64,000 nt of DNA from Agelas oroides (Eukaryota > Porifera > Demospongiae > Agelasida > Agelasidae), in assembly GCA_949130485.1 (NCBI GenBank), contig OX422204.1:2390876-2454875 (forward strand), written 5' to 3'. Shown here piece after piece: positions 9,708-21,000 of this stretch (positions are counted from its first letter, which is position 1; the number at the start of each line of letters is the position of its first letter). The notes beneath the pieces were generated by a model that was not told the DNA's origin, made no database searches, and saw nothing but the letters and a program-made list of their open reading frames with translations. The translations under genes and the position numbers were made by a program.

Positions 9708-11625
9708 CTATAAAACTTTTTGCATTAATGCAAGGATACACAAATAGCTTGTAAGCTAATACGAGTGTGTAACCAGTTATGAATACAAAAACAAGGGTGC
9801 AACGAGTGATTTAAATGAATTAATGGAATGTGCTGCAAGTGCTTCATGGGGTAAGTGATTCCAAACAGAAACAGAGCTAGGTACAAAAGACGACTGGAAG
9901 GCATTGGTATGTGCATGTGGTTGATGTATTAAAGGTAAGGAATAACTTTGTCTACTTACTTGAGGTACAAATACATTAGGAGGAAAGTAAAAGTAACCAT
10001 GTATAATTTTATAAAGAGTACAAAGCTTTAAGTATAGTCTACGATTCTCAAGAGTAGGGAACTGAGACAGGTCAAGAAGGTCGTGGTATCCTAGGTCCCA
10101 TTGTTTCAAACACATTTTTAATGCAAACTTTTGGACACTTTCAAGTTTGTTAGTGTCTTTAGTGAGGTGTGGATCCCAGACAGGGGCAGCATACTCAAGG
10201 TGAGGACGTACAAGTACACTGTACAGTTCAAGTAGGCTGTGGTCATCAATATTGCCATAGAACCTCCTGTACAGCAGACCAATCAGTTTTCTTGCCTTGG
10301 TGCAGATAGACTCAATATGTGCAGACCATGAGAGGTCTGATGAGAGGAGGATTCCTAAGTACTTGAAAGTCTCTACCTGCTCAAGTGGCCTGCCATTCAA
10401 AACAAACTGTGCATAGGGTTGGACAGAGTTCCTTTTTCGTGAGATTACCATGGTCTTGCACTTGGTAGGATTAAGTGTTAGCTTATTGCAGCTTACCCAC
10501 TCACTGATACAATCAATGTCCATTTGCAGGTGGTGAATGTCTTCAATCGATTTTACAGGTTTGTACAACAGCATGTCATCTGCATAAAGATTGAGTGTGC
10601 TTCCATCTGATAAGAGAACATCAGAAACATCATCAATGTAAACAAGAAATAGCAGTGGGCCCAGCACAGAGCCTTGAGGTACACCAGAGAGAACAGGTGT
10701 GTCCAGTGATGATTCTCCACCCACAACCACATGTTGCTTCCGGTTAGTCAGATAGCTGGTGATCCATGAAAGGGCATGAGCATCAAGTCCAAGGTTGGCT
10801 AATTTATCTACCAGTGGTCTATGAGGAACAGAGTCGAAGGCCTTTCTGAGGTCAAAAAAGATGGAACACACTTCTTGTCCAGCCTCGAGTGTTTGAAACC
10901 AATCATGAGTGACAGAGAGGAGAGCTGTAACTGTTGACTTGCCAGACTGGAAGCCCCATTGTTTGTTGGATAGTGGGTGGTGTTCATTGAGATGTTTGGT
11001 GACATACTGGTGAAAATGTCGCTCCAACATTTTGCTTACTACTGAGAGTAAGGAAATGGGTCTGTAGTCGGTAGCTTCACTGCGATTTGTAGATTTAGGA
11101 ATTGGAACAACAGAAGATGTTTTCCAGCACTCAGGGAAGCGACCTTGACTAATGGAGATATTGAAAAGTTTGGTGAGAGATGGAGCAATGCTGTGTGCTG
11201 TACCTTTAAGCATTTGAGCTGAGATTCCATCAGGCCCATTAGCTTTTGATGGGTCCAGGGACATTATGAGAAAAAGAACTTCATCAGCTGTACAAAGGAG
11301 CTCATCTGAGCATGGACTGAAATGCACAGTGTGATGGTCATTATCTGTAGGTGAGAGAGGAGGAATGTCTCTGTTGAAACAGGCAGAGAAACACTCATTG
11401 AGCAGACTAGCTTTCTCAGAGTCAGATTCAGCAGCAGTATCGTGATAGTGGAGCGTTGGGATGGTTGACTGTTGTTTGTTCAGGTATTTAACAGCTTTCC
11501 AAAATTGTTTTTTGTTTCTAGGATTTAGATTCTTGAAATAGGATGACTTGGCATTTCGGATCATTTTCAAAACCTTGTTGCGCAGTTTTCTGAATTTGGA
11601 GTATTGTGCAGGCTTAGCTTCAAAT
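9676..11625 (-). mobile_element. 5'-truncated LINE with intact reverse transcriptase frame
   Basis: The minus-strand frame is open from about 11621 to 9777 (over 600 aa). It contains the non-LTR reverse transcriptase signature: GPDGI and PIPK..DYRPISLL near the start, FFDLRKAFDSVPH, GVPQGSVLGPLLF and the catalytic YADD box. A C-terminal LVRPHLEYAAPVW block is typical of CR1/Jockey-group LINEs. The element ends in a poly-A tail, seen as a run of about 30 T at 9676-9706. Endonuclease and ORF1 are absent, so it is truncated at insertion. The clean frame indicates a young copy. Confidence 0.88.
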
Positions 11626-11817
11626 GCAACGTGCTATATCACAAGGCATCATCGCCAAAACTTGACTGTAGTGATCGTATGTGTAATCATAGGGTATATT
11701 ATCTATGGTGTAATTTACTTGCATGTGTCCGCATACACCGTTCATGAACACCAAAAGTTGTTCCGTGCAACCTTGGTAAAAAAAAATACAGTAGGTAAGA
11801 ACATGAGCCCACCACAA

Positions 11818-12898
11818 GGCACTCAGTGCAGTTAAGGCTGGCTCAGTTTTTTTTGGGCGAATCTGTACAAGTGTGCGCACGCCTCTACGCGCGCGTCTGC
11901 GTTTATCTAATTACCTAACCGCTTAATTCAATTATATTTGCAATTAGTGTAGAAGCCTTAGGTGTGGTTCTGTGTTTGCCACGTAGATCGTGCGAAGTAG
12001 GCTGTATAACTTACCAGTGTAAGCTGTGGCGTCGCCATAGCTAGCCTCAGCGAGTGTATCGTGTGTAAATTTAAATGCCTGGAGTACAGTGGAAAGGATG
12101 ACATGCACGTGGTAGCTATTTTTTTTTTTAGTGCTACTATCGTACAGAGTCCAAGTACTATCCTGTAACAGGTCTGACAGCCTGAAGATCGACGAGCTGA
12201 CCTCGTACCCTCTCTCTCGGCTTGATCCAGCACTGAATTTCCTGAAGTGGACCTGAGAGCTCGCTAATAGTTCACTATTGGCGTACTCAGGCAGCTTTAG
12301 ACATGATTAGATTCATATGCGAGCCGCACAGAGCCGGCTGGTAGTGAACAGTGTAACTTTGTGTCATTTTGCGGAAGGTAGAATAAAGCTATTTTGAGCT
12401 GAAATTTTCAACATTATCTCTCCAGTAGTTATTGTACTAGGATCCGGTTGGAAACAGCGCATAGATAAATCGTACAAGCCAAGGTAAGTGGTAATGCGCA
12501 AGTGTTTGTCCGTTTTAGCCTAAAAATCGGCACTTTTCGGCTTTTATTTAGTTTATGAAGGGTGCTGTACCCAGTTTCCAGGCACATTCGTGTTCTTCAG
12601 ATGGTAAGCTTTCCAACGGTGCCAAAATTGCTGCAATTTACTTGGTGTTTACCTTCCGCATTTCGAGAAATAGTTGCAAACGGTGTGCAATAATTATTGT
12701 TTTGTTTACAGTGGGCGGGGTCGTTGCCATGGAAACGGAGTGTTTGCGGTTACTCTTTGGGGTATGTAGGACACAAATATTACCTTTGCTAGACCAAGGG
12801 GTGTAGTTGTTAGCAATCAGAATGGTTTTAAAACACCATGCACGCACACTTTTTGAACTAGAAAAAAAAGTTGAGCCAGCCTTAACTGCACTGAGCAT
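11818..12898. mobile_element. 1.08-kb DNA element with about 35-bp inverted ends
   Basis: The left end CTCAGTGCAGTTAAGGCTGG and its continuation (about 11820-11855) recur inverted at about 12862-12897. No transposase is recognisable inside, so it is non-autonomous. The interior is CpG-richer than its surroundings. Confidence 0.7.
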
Positions 12899-13900
12899 GC
12901 ATGTTGCGCAATTTGCGTATTTCCCTAGTGCAACAGCATCATATTACATCCAGTGACGTCGCCTTACATCTTCATTCTTTTCCTTCAGAGCAACAGGATG
13001 TAAATCTTGCATTATTGGTTACTATTTTATTGTGCCACTTCCATAATTTCCATGGTTTCTGCGGGTATAAAGTAGTATGCTGGAACGAAATAATTATTAA
13101 CCATCGTCAGTGTTTACTCGACAAACGTACAGGACCGCTTTGCGCCACTGTTGGACAAAAGCAGCGCATTCAGGTCAGCGCAGTGATTGGAACGAAATAA
13201 TTATTAACGATCTTGTTGATCGATTCTGTGGTGTATAAGTGGAATGTCGTTGTATTAACACCTTCAACCTCATGATCGAAATAATTATTATACTATAGCT
13301 AAATGAAATACTGCAATCTGATTGGTCATTGCAGGTAGTATAAATCACTTATACCACCTGTAAATTGAACTTATACCACCTGTGATATCCATAGATAGTA
13401 TAGAGATAGTAACTGAAATTGCAGTTTAATACCATGAAGCGCTACAAATATAGCCACCAGCTCTCATACAGTTTCCGTACGCAAAGCGCTAAGCTCGTTA
13501 GCGGTTGTATGACAATGGCTGCAGTCTGAAGACATAGCTTCGGATAGAAAGCGTTTGGCTCGACAGCGGTGGTCTCGAACTTAACCGGTTCACACGGAGT
13601 TTGCCTACAGTTTCAATGGGAGCCATAGGTAGCTACTATTCAAGAAAGCGCTAGTACTCGCTCAACACAACACTCACCAGAAAGTTCACAATGTCATGGG
13701 GCGGGACATTTCGGTCTCATTCTCAGGCGCTCTGAATTTGAATTCGGTTTTGAATTCCAATCACTATAGCGAGCGTTGCCGGGCAAGTACAAAGTTGAAT
13801 CGTTGCAAGGTAAGCGGTCAGCCGTTGCTAGGCAGTTTTGTTGCTAAGGAGAGAAATGCACGAAGTTTTGTTGCCAAGGAGAGAAACGATTTGATTGGCT
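12899..13900. other. No gene; short repeated motif
   Basis: The motif CGAAATAATTATTA recurs at about 13085, 13193 and 13278, and a related sequence continues at 14740 beyond the LINE fragment, which suggests that the LINE interrupted a repeat. I see no coding signal. Confidence 0.5.
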
Positions 13901-13904
13901 ATAG

Positions 13905-14052
13905 TATAAATACCTTATACGATGAAACCCTCGGGGCCTACGGGATTTAGATCCCCTTGGAAACCATAAACACCCTTGCGCTTCGCGCGCGGGTGTTTAT
14001 ATAGGTTTCCGCGGGTATCTAAATCCCGTAGACCCCTCGGTTTCATCGTATA
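13905..14052. mobile_element. Foldback (palindromic) element
   Basis: The left arm (TATACGATGAAACCC, CTACGGGATTTAGAT) is repeated inverted on the right (ATCTAAATCCCGTAG, GGTTTCATCGTATA) around a loop of GC-rich sequence near 13975-13995. About 145 bp. Confidence 0.65.
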
Positions 14053-14735
14053 ACCTATATTTATTTTTTTAATTTATTTTTTTAATTTTTTTAATTTTAT
14101 TTTTTTCTATGAAAATTTATGCATGAATGCAATGGATACACAAATAGCCAACTGCTAATATAACAGTGTACCCAAAGTAATACTATTACATTACAGAAAG
14201 AGTGGCAATGTATAATACTTAAACATAGGGAGAGTGGTACAATTAACAGCTTCTAATTCCATAGAGTGATAGAATTAGGTAAAAATGAGTATTTAAAGTG
14301 ATTGGTGCGTGCAAAAGGAATACTATATTGTTGATCATGATTACACCTTAAAGAGGATGAGAGGGGTGTTGGGTGAGAATTGACTGGGAAGTAAATGAGA
14401 TTATGAATAATCTTAAAAAAAGTTGACAGTGACAAGAAAAGCCTCCGATTCTCCAGTGAGGGTAACTGGAAGATATCTAGTAAGTCCTGGTAGCTCGAAT
14501 TCCAGTGCCTTGTACAGATCCGTAATCCAAACTGCTGAACCTTCTCCAATGTATGTGCATCTTTGGCCGTATATGGATGCCAGACTTGTGCTCCATACTC
14601 CAAGTGTGGTCTCACAAGGGATAGATAGAGTTTTGCCATAACTTGTGGGTCAGTATTGCTACTGAATTGGCGGTATAGTAGGCCCAGAAGTTTTCTAGCC
14701 TTGGTGCAGGTGCTTTCAATATGGTGAGTCCAACT
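14053..14735 (-). mobile_element. 3' fragment of a related LINE
   Basis: The minus strand encodes the C-terminal part of a reverse transcriptase protein (LVRPHLEYGAQVWHPY, SLENRRLFLSLSTFFKIIHN) and ends in an A-rich tail. Its 3' UTR shares TGCATGAATGCAA/GGATACACAAATAGC with the LINE at 9676-11625. Only about 0.68 kb remains, and the frame breaks near 14253. Confidence 0.8.
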
Positions 14736-14783
14736 GATTATTAACGATCGTCAGTGTTTATACTACTCAGTGAAGCCTGAGGA

Positions 14784-16240
14784 ATGGCAAGACTAGCTAG
14801 AAAAGGTCATATGTGGAGACCGACTGGAAATGTTTGTGAGTATGAAAATGTATCCGGGGCGATAACCACAACAGCCATCAGACACATGCAACTGCGAGAT
14901 TTTTCAGCCTCCAGTACTAGTTTTACAGGGATATATCATACTGGGGCAACTACAAAACGTATGCAACATCTGCTCAGCACTACATGTACGACAAACCTCT
15001 CTGCCAAGCAGCAGGAACGAGTCTTAGATTCATGTTCTCAAGACATTCAAGACTGCTTGAACCTTGATGAAATATTCCCCCATCTCTGTCAGCATTGCTT
15101 ATTGACATCTACTGAGAAGCAGGAGCTCCTAAATCAAACATATACGACAAATCACAAGATTCACAAGCTAATGATGTGGATACCCCGAAAGGGGTCCAAT
15201 GCTCTACATCACTTTATTGTTTGTCTGAGACATTCTGCAGACGGTACTGGACATCTGGAGCTGGCAGACAAGCTTGAGAAGGAGGCAAGAAAAGGATGGC
15301 AATCAACTAAAAAGGGTACGTTGAGTGACAACTGTCGTGTTAGTTACGTATACATTGTACCACCAATGCATTTACATGGATATATCACCTGCATTACATC
15401 ATCCCTGTACACGTGAGTTGAATAGGCATTGTGTTGCGTTGAATTGAGTCGCGTGCAGGAATAGCTCTCTGAAGGATCCCCTGAAATCCAACTAGCCAGA
15501 CCTAACTAGCGAAATAGTACAACAACTAAATTAGCTAATGGATGAAATGAGTGCTTAGTGGCCTCATGAATCAGGTACTTTCTTTCAGGATTATCAATTC
15601 GGTATGCAAACTGGAGTGATCTTGAGAGGCATATAGCTTTAGTGCGTAGTACTAGTAGGAATATTGTCAAGGCTTGCACACCTGTGCATTTTGACTGTGT
15701 CAATACACTCCAGGCATGGCCTGGCAAGGCATTGTATATGTAGTGAATATTCTGACTGACCACGCCATTTGAGGAGGTTGAAATATACCTCATAACAACA
15801 ACAAAAATTCAGCTGCAACACTAGCTGCCAATAGAATAGTTTGGTAAGTAACCAAAAGGTAGGCATACATGACTGTTCATGCTCAGAGCATCTTGCCTCA
15901 AGCTGGAAATAAAGGAATTTAGATGTTATGAGGCTGTTGGCCTTTTTCACTTTCCTCTATTTTCGCCTCATATAACATCTAAATTCCTTTATTTCATGAT
16001 TGTTCATGATTACAATTTTCCTCTGGAATGATGTCCTCATGGCCTCAAGCAAACATCCGCTGAGTGATAATCAATTATCTGGGTCATTAACTATTGTGCA
16101 ACATTTGTTTCAATGCAGGTATGTCTGAGGTAGCCTACAACCCACTGGTAAAAACAGCCTTCATAATCATCCTGGTTTTTATATTGGGTGTGGTACTGTT
16201 GCTTGGTAAGTTTGACTTAAGGGTTCAGATTATTAGACAA
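14784..16240 (+). CDS. Gene C: CARD plus membrane segment, NB-ARC missing
   Basis: Exon 1 (14784-15315) encodes the same CARD as gene A (DCLNLDEIFPHLCQHCLLTS). It ends at a phase-1 donor as in genes A and B. Exon 2 starts at 16119 after TTTGTTTCAATGCAG and encodes a helix very like gene A (NPLVKTAFIIILVFILGVVL). The frame then reads a few more residues and stops at about 16240; no P-loop or later NB-ARC sequence follows. As it stands it could make a CARD-membrane protein of roughly 215 aa. It may be a truncated pseudogene, a small adaptor, or the 5' part of a longer spliced gene using the GTAAGT at about 16206. No in-frame ATG precedes 14784 before a TGA. Confidence 0.6.
15900..16000. mobile_element. 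Foldback element inside gene C intron
   Basis: GAAATAAAGGAATTTAGATG at about 15904 is repeated inverted at about 15976, around a short loop. Confidence 0.65.
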
Positions 16241-16674
16241 TGTTAGACCTTAATTACACAGAATAGTTGTCAGTATATTATGCTGTACATGCAAATATAA
16301 TTTTTATGTAGAAATTATGTTTTACTTTATGTATCTATAACTACATAAAATATACTAGCATATAGCCAATTAACTACAAAAATTTTTAATGTATAGTCTG
16401 TATAATTTGTATATAAAGTATTCTAGTATAAATAAGTAAGTACTAACAAGAAAGATTACATTTTGTATCTGTATGTTTGTCTTTTGGGCTGCTCCTGTAA
16501 CTTTAAACAATGAATTTAAAATTGTAGCTTATTTTTTTTGTATAATTGTATGTATTAAGTAATAATTAAAGTATAGACTGACTGTCTACTACAATAAACA
16601 TACATCATTTTACAACCAAGTTATACTGCTGTGGCTTAGCAGGGAGAGCCTGGGGATGAGGTTACACTAATATA

Positions 16675-16960
16675 TCTACAAGACTTGAAAAAACATTAAA
16701 AATGTAAAAGGATGTAGGGATGGCATGCCAAAAAGCATGCAAACAAGGTAGGGATGATATAATAGTGAAGGTAAATTAACAAAGCCTCATCCCTGCATCT
16801 TTTTCACATTAGTTTGCAACTGTAATGTAAAAAGATGTAGGGATAGGGCTTTGTAAATTTACCTTCACTATTATATCATCCCTACCTTGTTTGCATGCTT
16901 TTTGGCATGCCATCCCTACATCCTTTTACATTTTTAATGTTTTTTCAAGTCTTGTTTCTG
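16675..16960. mobile_element. Palindromic MITE of about 275 bp
   Basis: The left arm begins CAAGACTTGAAAAAACATT and the right arm is its inverse, with inner blocks GATGTAGGGATGGCATGCC and GGTAGGGATGATATAATAG mirrored. Related arms occur at 54735-55270 and 59620-59760. Confidence 0.8.
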
Positions 16961-17334
16961 TACTTTTTTGATGTTAATCTCAGTTACAGTTAGACCTAAG
17001 CCTATGAAGAAATTTTTCTTTCAAAACTTGAAACGGGATTGACAATTTAGTAGTGGTTCCAAGCATATAATAACTTTGCCAGCTAGAATCTGATGAGGGC
17101 CAACCACTCTCCGGAGCTTCGCACGATAAACCGATCTCCTGAATGTGTGGCCTGACGACTGACCAGCTGCAGCACAGTTTACTAAAGCTGTGAGTAGCTA
17201 CTTTATTTAGTGTAGCTATAAGTTAGCAGCTGAATGCAGCGCCTTACCTGTGTGGCGTTCGTAAACCTTGCCCACTACGGGAAGAGACCGTGCCGGCCGT
17301 GCGCGTGGTCCACTCGCGATTTCGCTCGTGCACT

Positions 17335-17387
17335 AGCCTCGTTCCCAAACAATGTGATCGTGGTATTTGGCCTGGGAACGAGACTAC
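17335..17387. mobile_element. Short foldback element, TAGCCTCG...CGAGACTA
   Basis: Inverted ends TAGCCTCGTTCCCA and TGGGAACGAGACTA surround a short loop. The flanks match at six of nine positions. Confidence 0.55.
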
Positions 17388-17390
17388 ATG

Positions 17391-17553
17391 TGCGCATGCG
17401 TACAACATTAGAAAATGGCGTCCTTCGCAACGGACAGCAACCACAGTGTTGTGAATGGCTTTTATCGACCAGGGTGAATTTGAGACTATGAAGACGCTGA
17501 GTGGTTGGGAAGCTGCGCACTGTGATGAGCATCCGTTTCGTGCTAAAATCAAG
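17391..17553 (+). other. Candidate promoter and first coding exon, gene unknown
   Basis: A NRF-1-like palindrome TGCGCATGCG (17391-17400) in CpG-rich DNA is followed by an ATG at 17455. The frame MAFIDQGEFETMKTLSGWEA continues to a strong donor (AAG|GTGAGT) at 17553/17554, phase 0. I do not recognise the 33 residues, and I found no next exon in phase. It might be the first exon of a gene whose other exons are lost or beyond recognition. Confidence 0.3.
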
Positions 17554-18060
17554 GTGAGTGCTTGAACCGTTTTTGAGTTATCGTTGTTTGAACAAAAGTC
17601 GTAACAAGAAAGAAAGAAAGAAAGAAGAATACGAAAAATGGCACTTTTGCTATCGCACACTTTTGTGTTTAGCTGTCTTCCGCGTGGCTTTTGGCCACTT
17701 ATATGAGTCTTGCTGATCACAAAGGCACTCAAAGAGGAAGCCTGGATGCTTAAATAAACTTTTTGCGTGTTTGTGGTGAAGTTATACGGCTTTTGTATTG
17801 CATATATTGCGCGTCCGCGGCGCCATCCCTACATAGAGAGTCTACCGACTCTCTGATATGCAGAGGGTGTGGCTTGCACAAGAATATGTGTAGCCTGCAT
17901 GCATGCAAAAAGCTTGTGGAGCAAGATCTAGAATGGATTCATAACAACACACAGCTAGCATGGGGACAGGATCTGAGTATCATGCCACTGCCATTTTGAA
18001 GTTGCTGCACTAAAGTTTCTCTCAAGATGGGAACCATATTATGACACAAATGAGGGATAC

Positions 18061-21000
18061 TCAGTCATGATACTCCTGACTGTCTACTATGGTGAGTGTC
18101 TGTGGTCTTCCCTTGAACTCCAGCACAACTGAGTCCAGTTCCCATCTCCCAGATTGGAAGGTGGCCTGTGTCCTCAAGTGCCCAGCAGCCTTGGAACCAG
18201 ACACAGGGATCAGGATCTGAGGAAGTACACCAGACCCATATTTGTCAAATCTCAAAACTGATAAATATATTGGCTGGTTGTAACAAGTATTTGAATTGTT
18301 GTGACCCATCCTTATGCTCTGGCAAGCAGCTACCCAAACACATTTAATAGTAATGTTTCAGCTGGACTTTACCAGGCATACAAAGGTATTAAGTTCCAAC
18401 CAGCAATATGATCCTCCAAGGGTACATTGAATATGCTGCAAAGAACACATAATTCAGATGCTTCTTTGCCCTGGTCTCTTGAACTAGACTATCGCTCATC
18501 GCCCTCCAGAAAAGATGGGTAAGAGATGATCTAGCATGCTGCTCTATAGAACATTTAATGCTACCAGTGTGAGCCCCTCCCCCTACGTACGTGAGCACGT
18601 TCAGTGGTTACTACATTCTCCGGGTCTCCTAGTTTCAAGGTCTGGAACCGTAGAGGCTCCCCCAGCAGGCTGCAGGCACGCCGGTTGTCCCTCAGTGCCT
18701 TCACTGCACCGCTGTAGTAGGCGCTGTATGCCAGATTGCCTGTGTACGTGTGCAAACGAATGGGCGTGATGTCATAAACTCCGCCTGCACAACTTCAATG
18801 TTCGCGTTCCGGAGCGGAGTAGCCTGGGAACGAGGCTACCGCGGGGGTGCGGTGACTAGTTATGGCTACAGAAAACAGTGCTGTCTCGGCTGTCACTACT
18901 GGACCTACAGGTATACACGTAAATTACATGGTGATGTGGGAATGTTCAACGTTCGACTACCCGGCCATTTACTCAGGACTTGTCGTAGATGTGTTTTGCC
19001 TATGTAACCTCATGGTGTATAGACTTGTGCAAACACTAATCCCGGTGTGATATACCGTAAAGCTTTTTTTAGTAGCGTAAAGAAGTCACTGGAAGTAGCA
19101 TACCAAGGAGGTCAAAGTCCAAACCATCGTACTAGTATTTAGTGACATTTGAGTGAACCTTACTGGCACAAATTTAATAATGTACCATTGACTTCTCAGA
19201 TGAATGGTCCTTGGATTCCGTAAAGCAAGCCTTGTCTCTTACTCCAAACCAACAAACAGAGACCCTGAGAGCATGTCATCCAAGCATTCAAAGTCTGCTG
19301 GATCTTGAGCAAATCTACCCACACCTAAACCAACGTAGATTGTTGACAGACACAGAGAGGGAGGATCTGCAGAGTTTTGTGTACAGCAGGAATCGAAAGA
19401 TTGCAAGACTAGTAGAGGTTTTACCCAGAAAAGGATCTGATGCTCTTCAGCGATTCATTGAGTGCCTACAGAGTTCTACTGATGGTACTGCCCATGGTGA
19501 GCTAGCTGACAAACTCTACAGTGAAGCAGAAGAGGTGCTTGAGAGAAGGGATAGAAGTGGTATGTCAACTATCTGTAACATGGTAGAGCGTATTTTTCAC
19601 AGGGTATAGAGCATGGGAAGTGCTAAAGCAAAGCATGCAGGAAGTTGTATAAGAACATAGTGTAGTAAATGGCTCAGAACATGGGCAGGTATGCTCTAAA
19701 CTAAACACATAATACCTACCCATTTCACATTATCTATCATTGTATCCACAGGTAATAAAGAACATAGTTGGGTATTAAAGACAATTCTTCTCATGGCAGT
19801 GGTACTACTTCTGATTTGGCTCTATCAAAACAACTACCTTTACATGCTATACACCACACTGCTCTATTATTTCCATTTGCACCACTCCAAGAGTTTGCCA
19901 TATCCCTCCAAGAACTTTGTAGGTCGTGAGGCAGACATGAAGGCTATTGTCCAGCATGTTAATTTTGATTTTTTGGATACTCGTATCATCAACATTGTTG
20001 GCTCTCCTGGCTTTGGAAAATCTACTGTGGCTATTCACGTTGGTCACCACATGGTGGACAGAGGAGTTGTAGTTCACTATGTCAATATGATGGAGTTTCC
20101 TAGCATGCAGGTCAAGCAAGTACTGGCTGAAAAACTACTCGAGAGTGCTGAAATATCATTTAAGAATGTATCCTTTGAAAAGTTGCTTCACAGATGGGCC
20201 AGAAAGCTGAGTTATAACACCTTAATAATTCTTGACAACTGTGATGACACCCTCCATCATCAAAAGGAAGAATTTCAAGAAGCAGTAGAGAAGTTACTGA
20301 TGTCTTCTCTTGAACTCAAGATACTGATGACTAGTCGGGAAATAACTATGCATTTGGAAGAGTTCTGGTTGTATAAGTTACATGAGCTGAGCCCTCAAGC
20401 AGCATGGGAGTTACTGGATCGTAAAGTGGACAAAAGACTTATTGTGGTAGAAAAAGAAAGCATTGCTAACCTGACTGGAAATGTACCACTTGCTCTGCAG
20501 ATCATTGGCTCACTCCTCACCCAGCCTTATGCCCCAAAGCCAAGCGTTATCATTGATGAACTAAAAAGGCAACCTATTGCAACTCTGAGTCCGAAACAAC
20601 TGCCAGTGAGTAAACAGGTTAACGCCTCTGTTAGTTTGTCTTACCGGTACCTCACACATCAGTTGCAGAAGATAGGACGATACCTTGCTAACTTCCCAGG
20701 ATCATTTGGAGAGGCAGATGCATGTGAAGTTCTACACTATGTTGCAAAAAATTCAAGTGCTTCTATACACGAGTATTTATCAGCCTCTATGAATGAACTA
20801 GTTCAAAGATCTCTTCTGGAATACAATGTACGCACAAATCGATACCAGTACCATCGATTAATCCGCGAGTTTTTTGTTGATGTTCAGAGATCCATTGGAG
20901 TAGTAGGACAGAAGGAAACTAAAAGATTCATAGTCGGCTTCCAGTTACACTATGTTAGAAAGTTGGAAAGCCTTACAGAAGAATTTGCCATTGACTATGT

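Noticed and set aside
9777-11570. Host gene of 597 aa on the minus strand
   Set aside because: Reverse transcriptase motifs and the poly-A tail identify a LINE.
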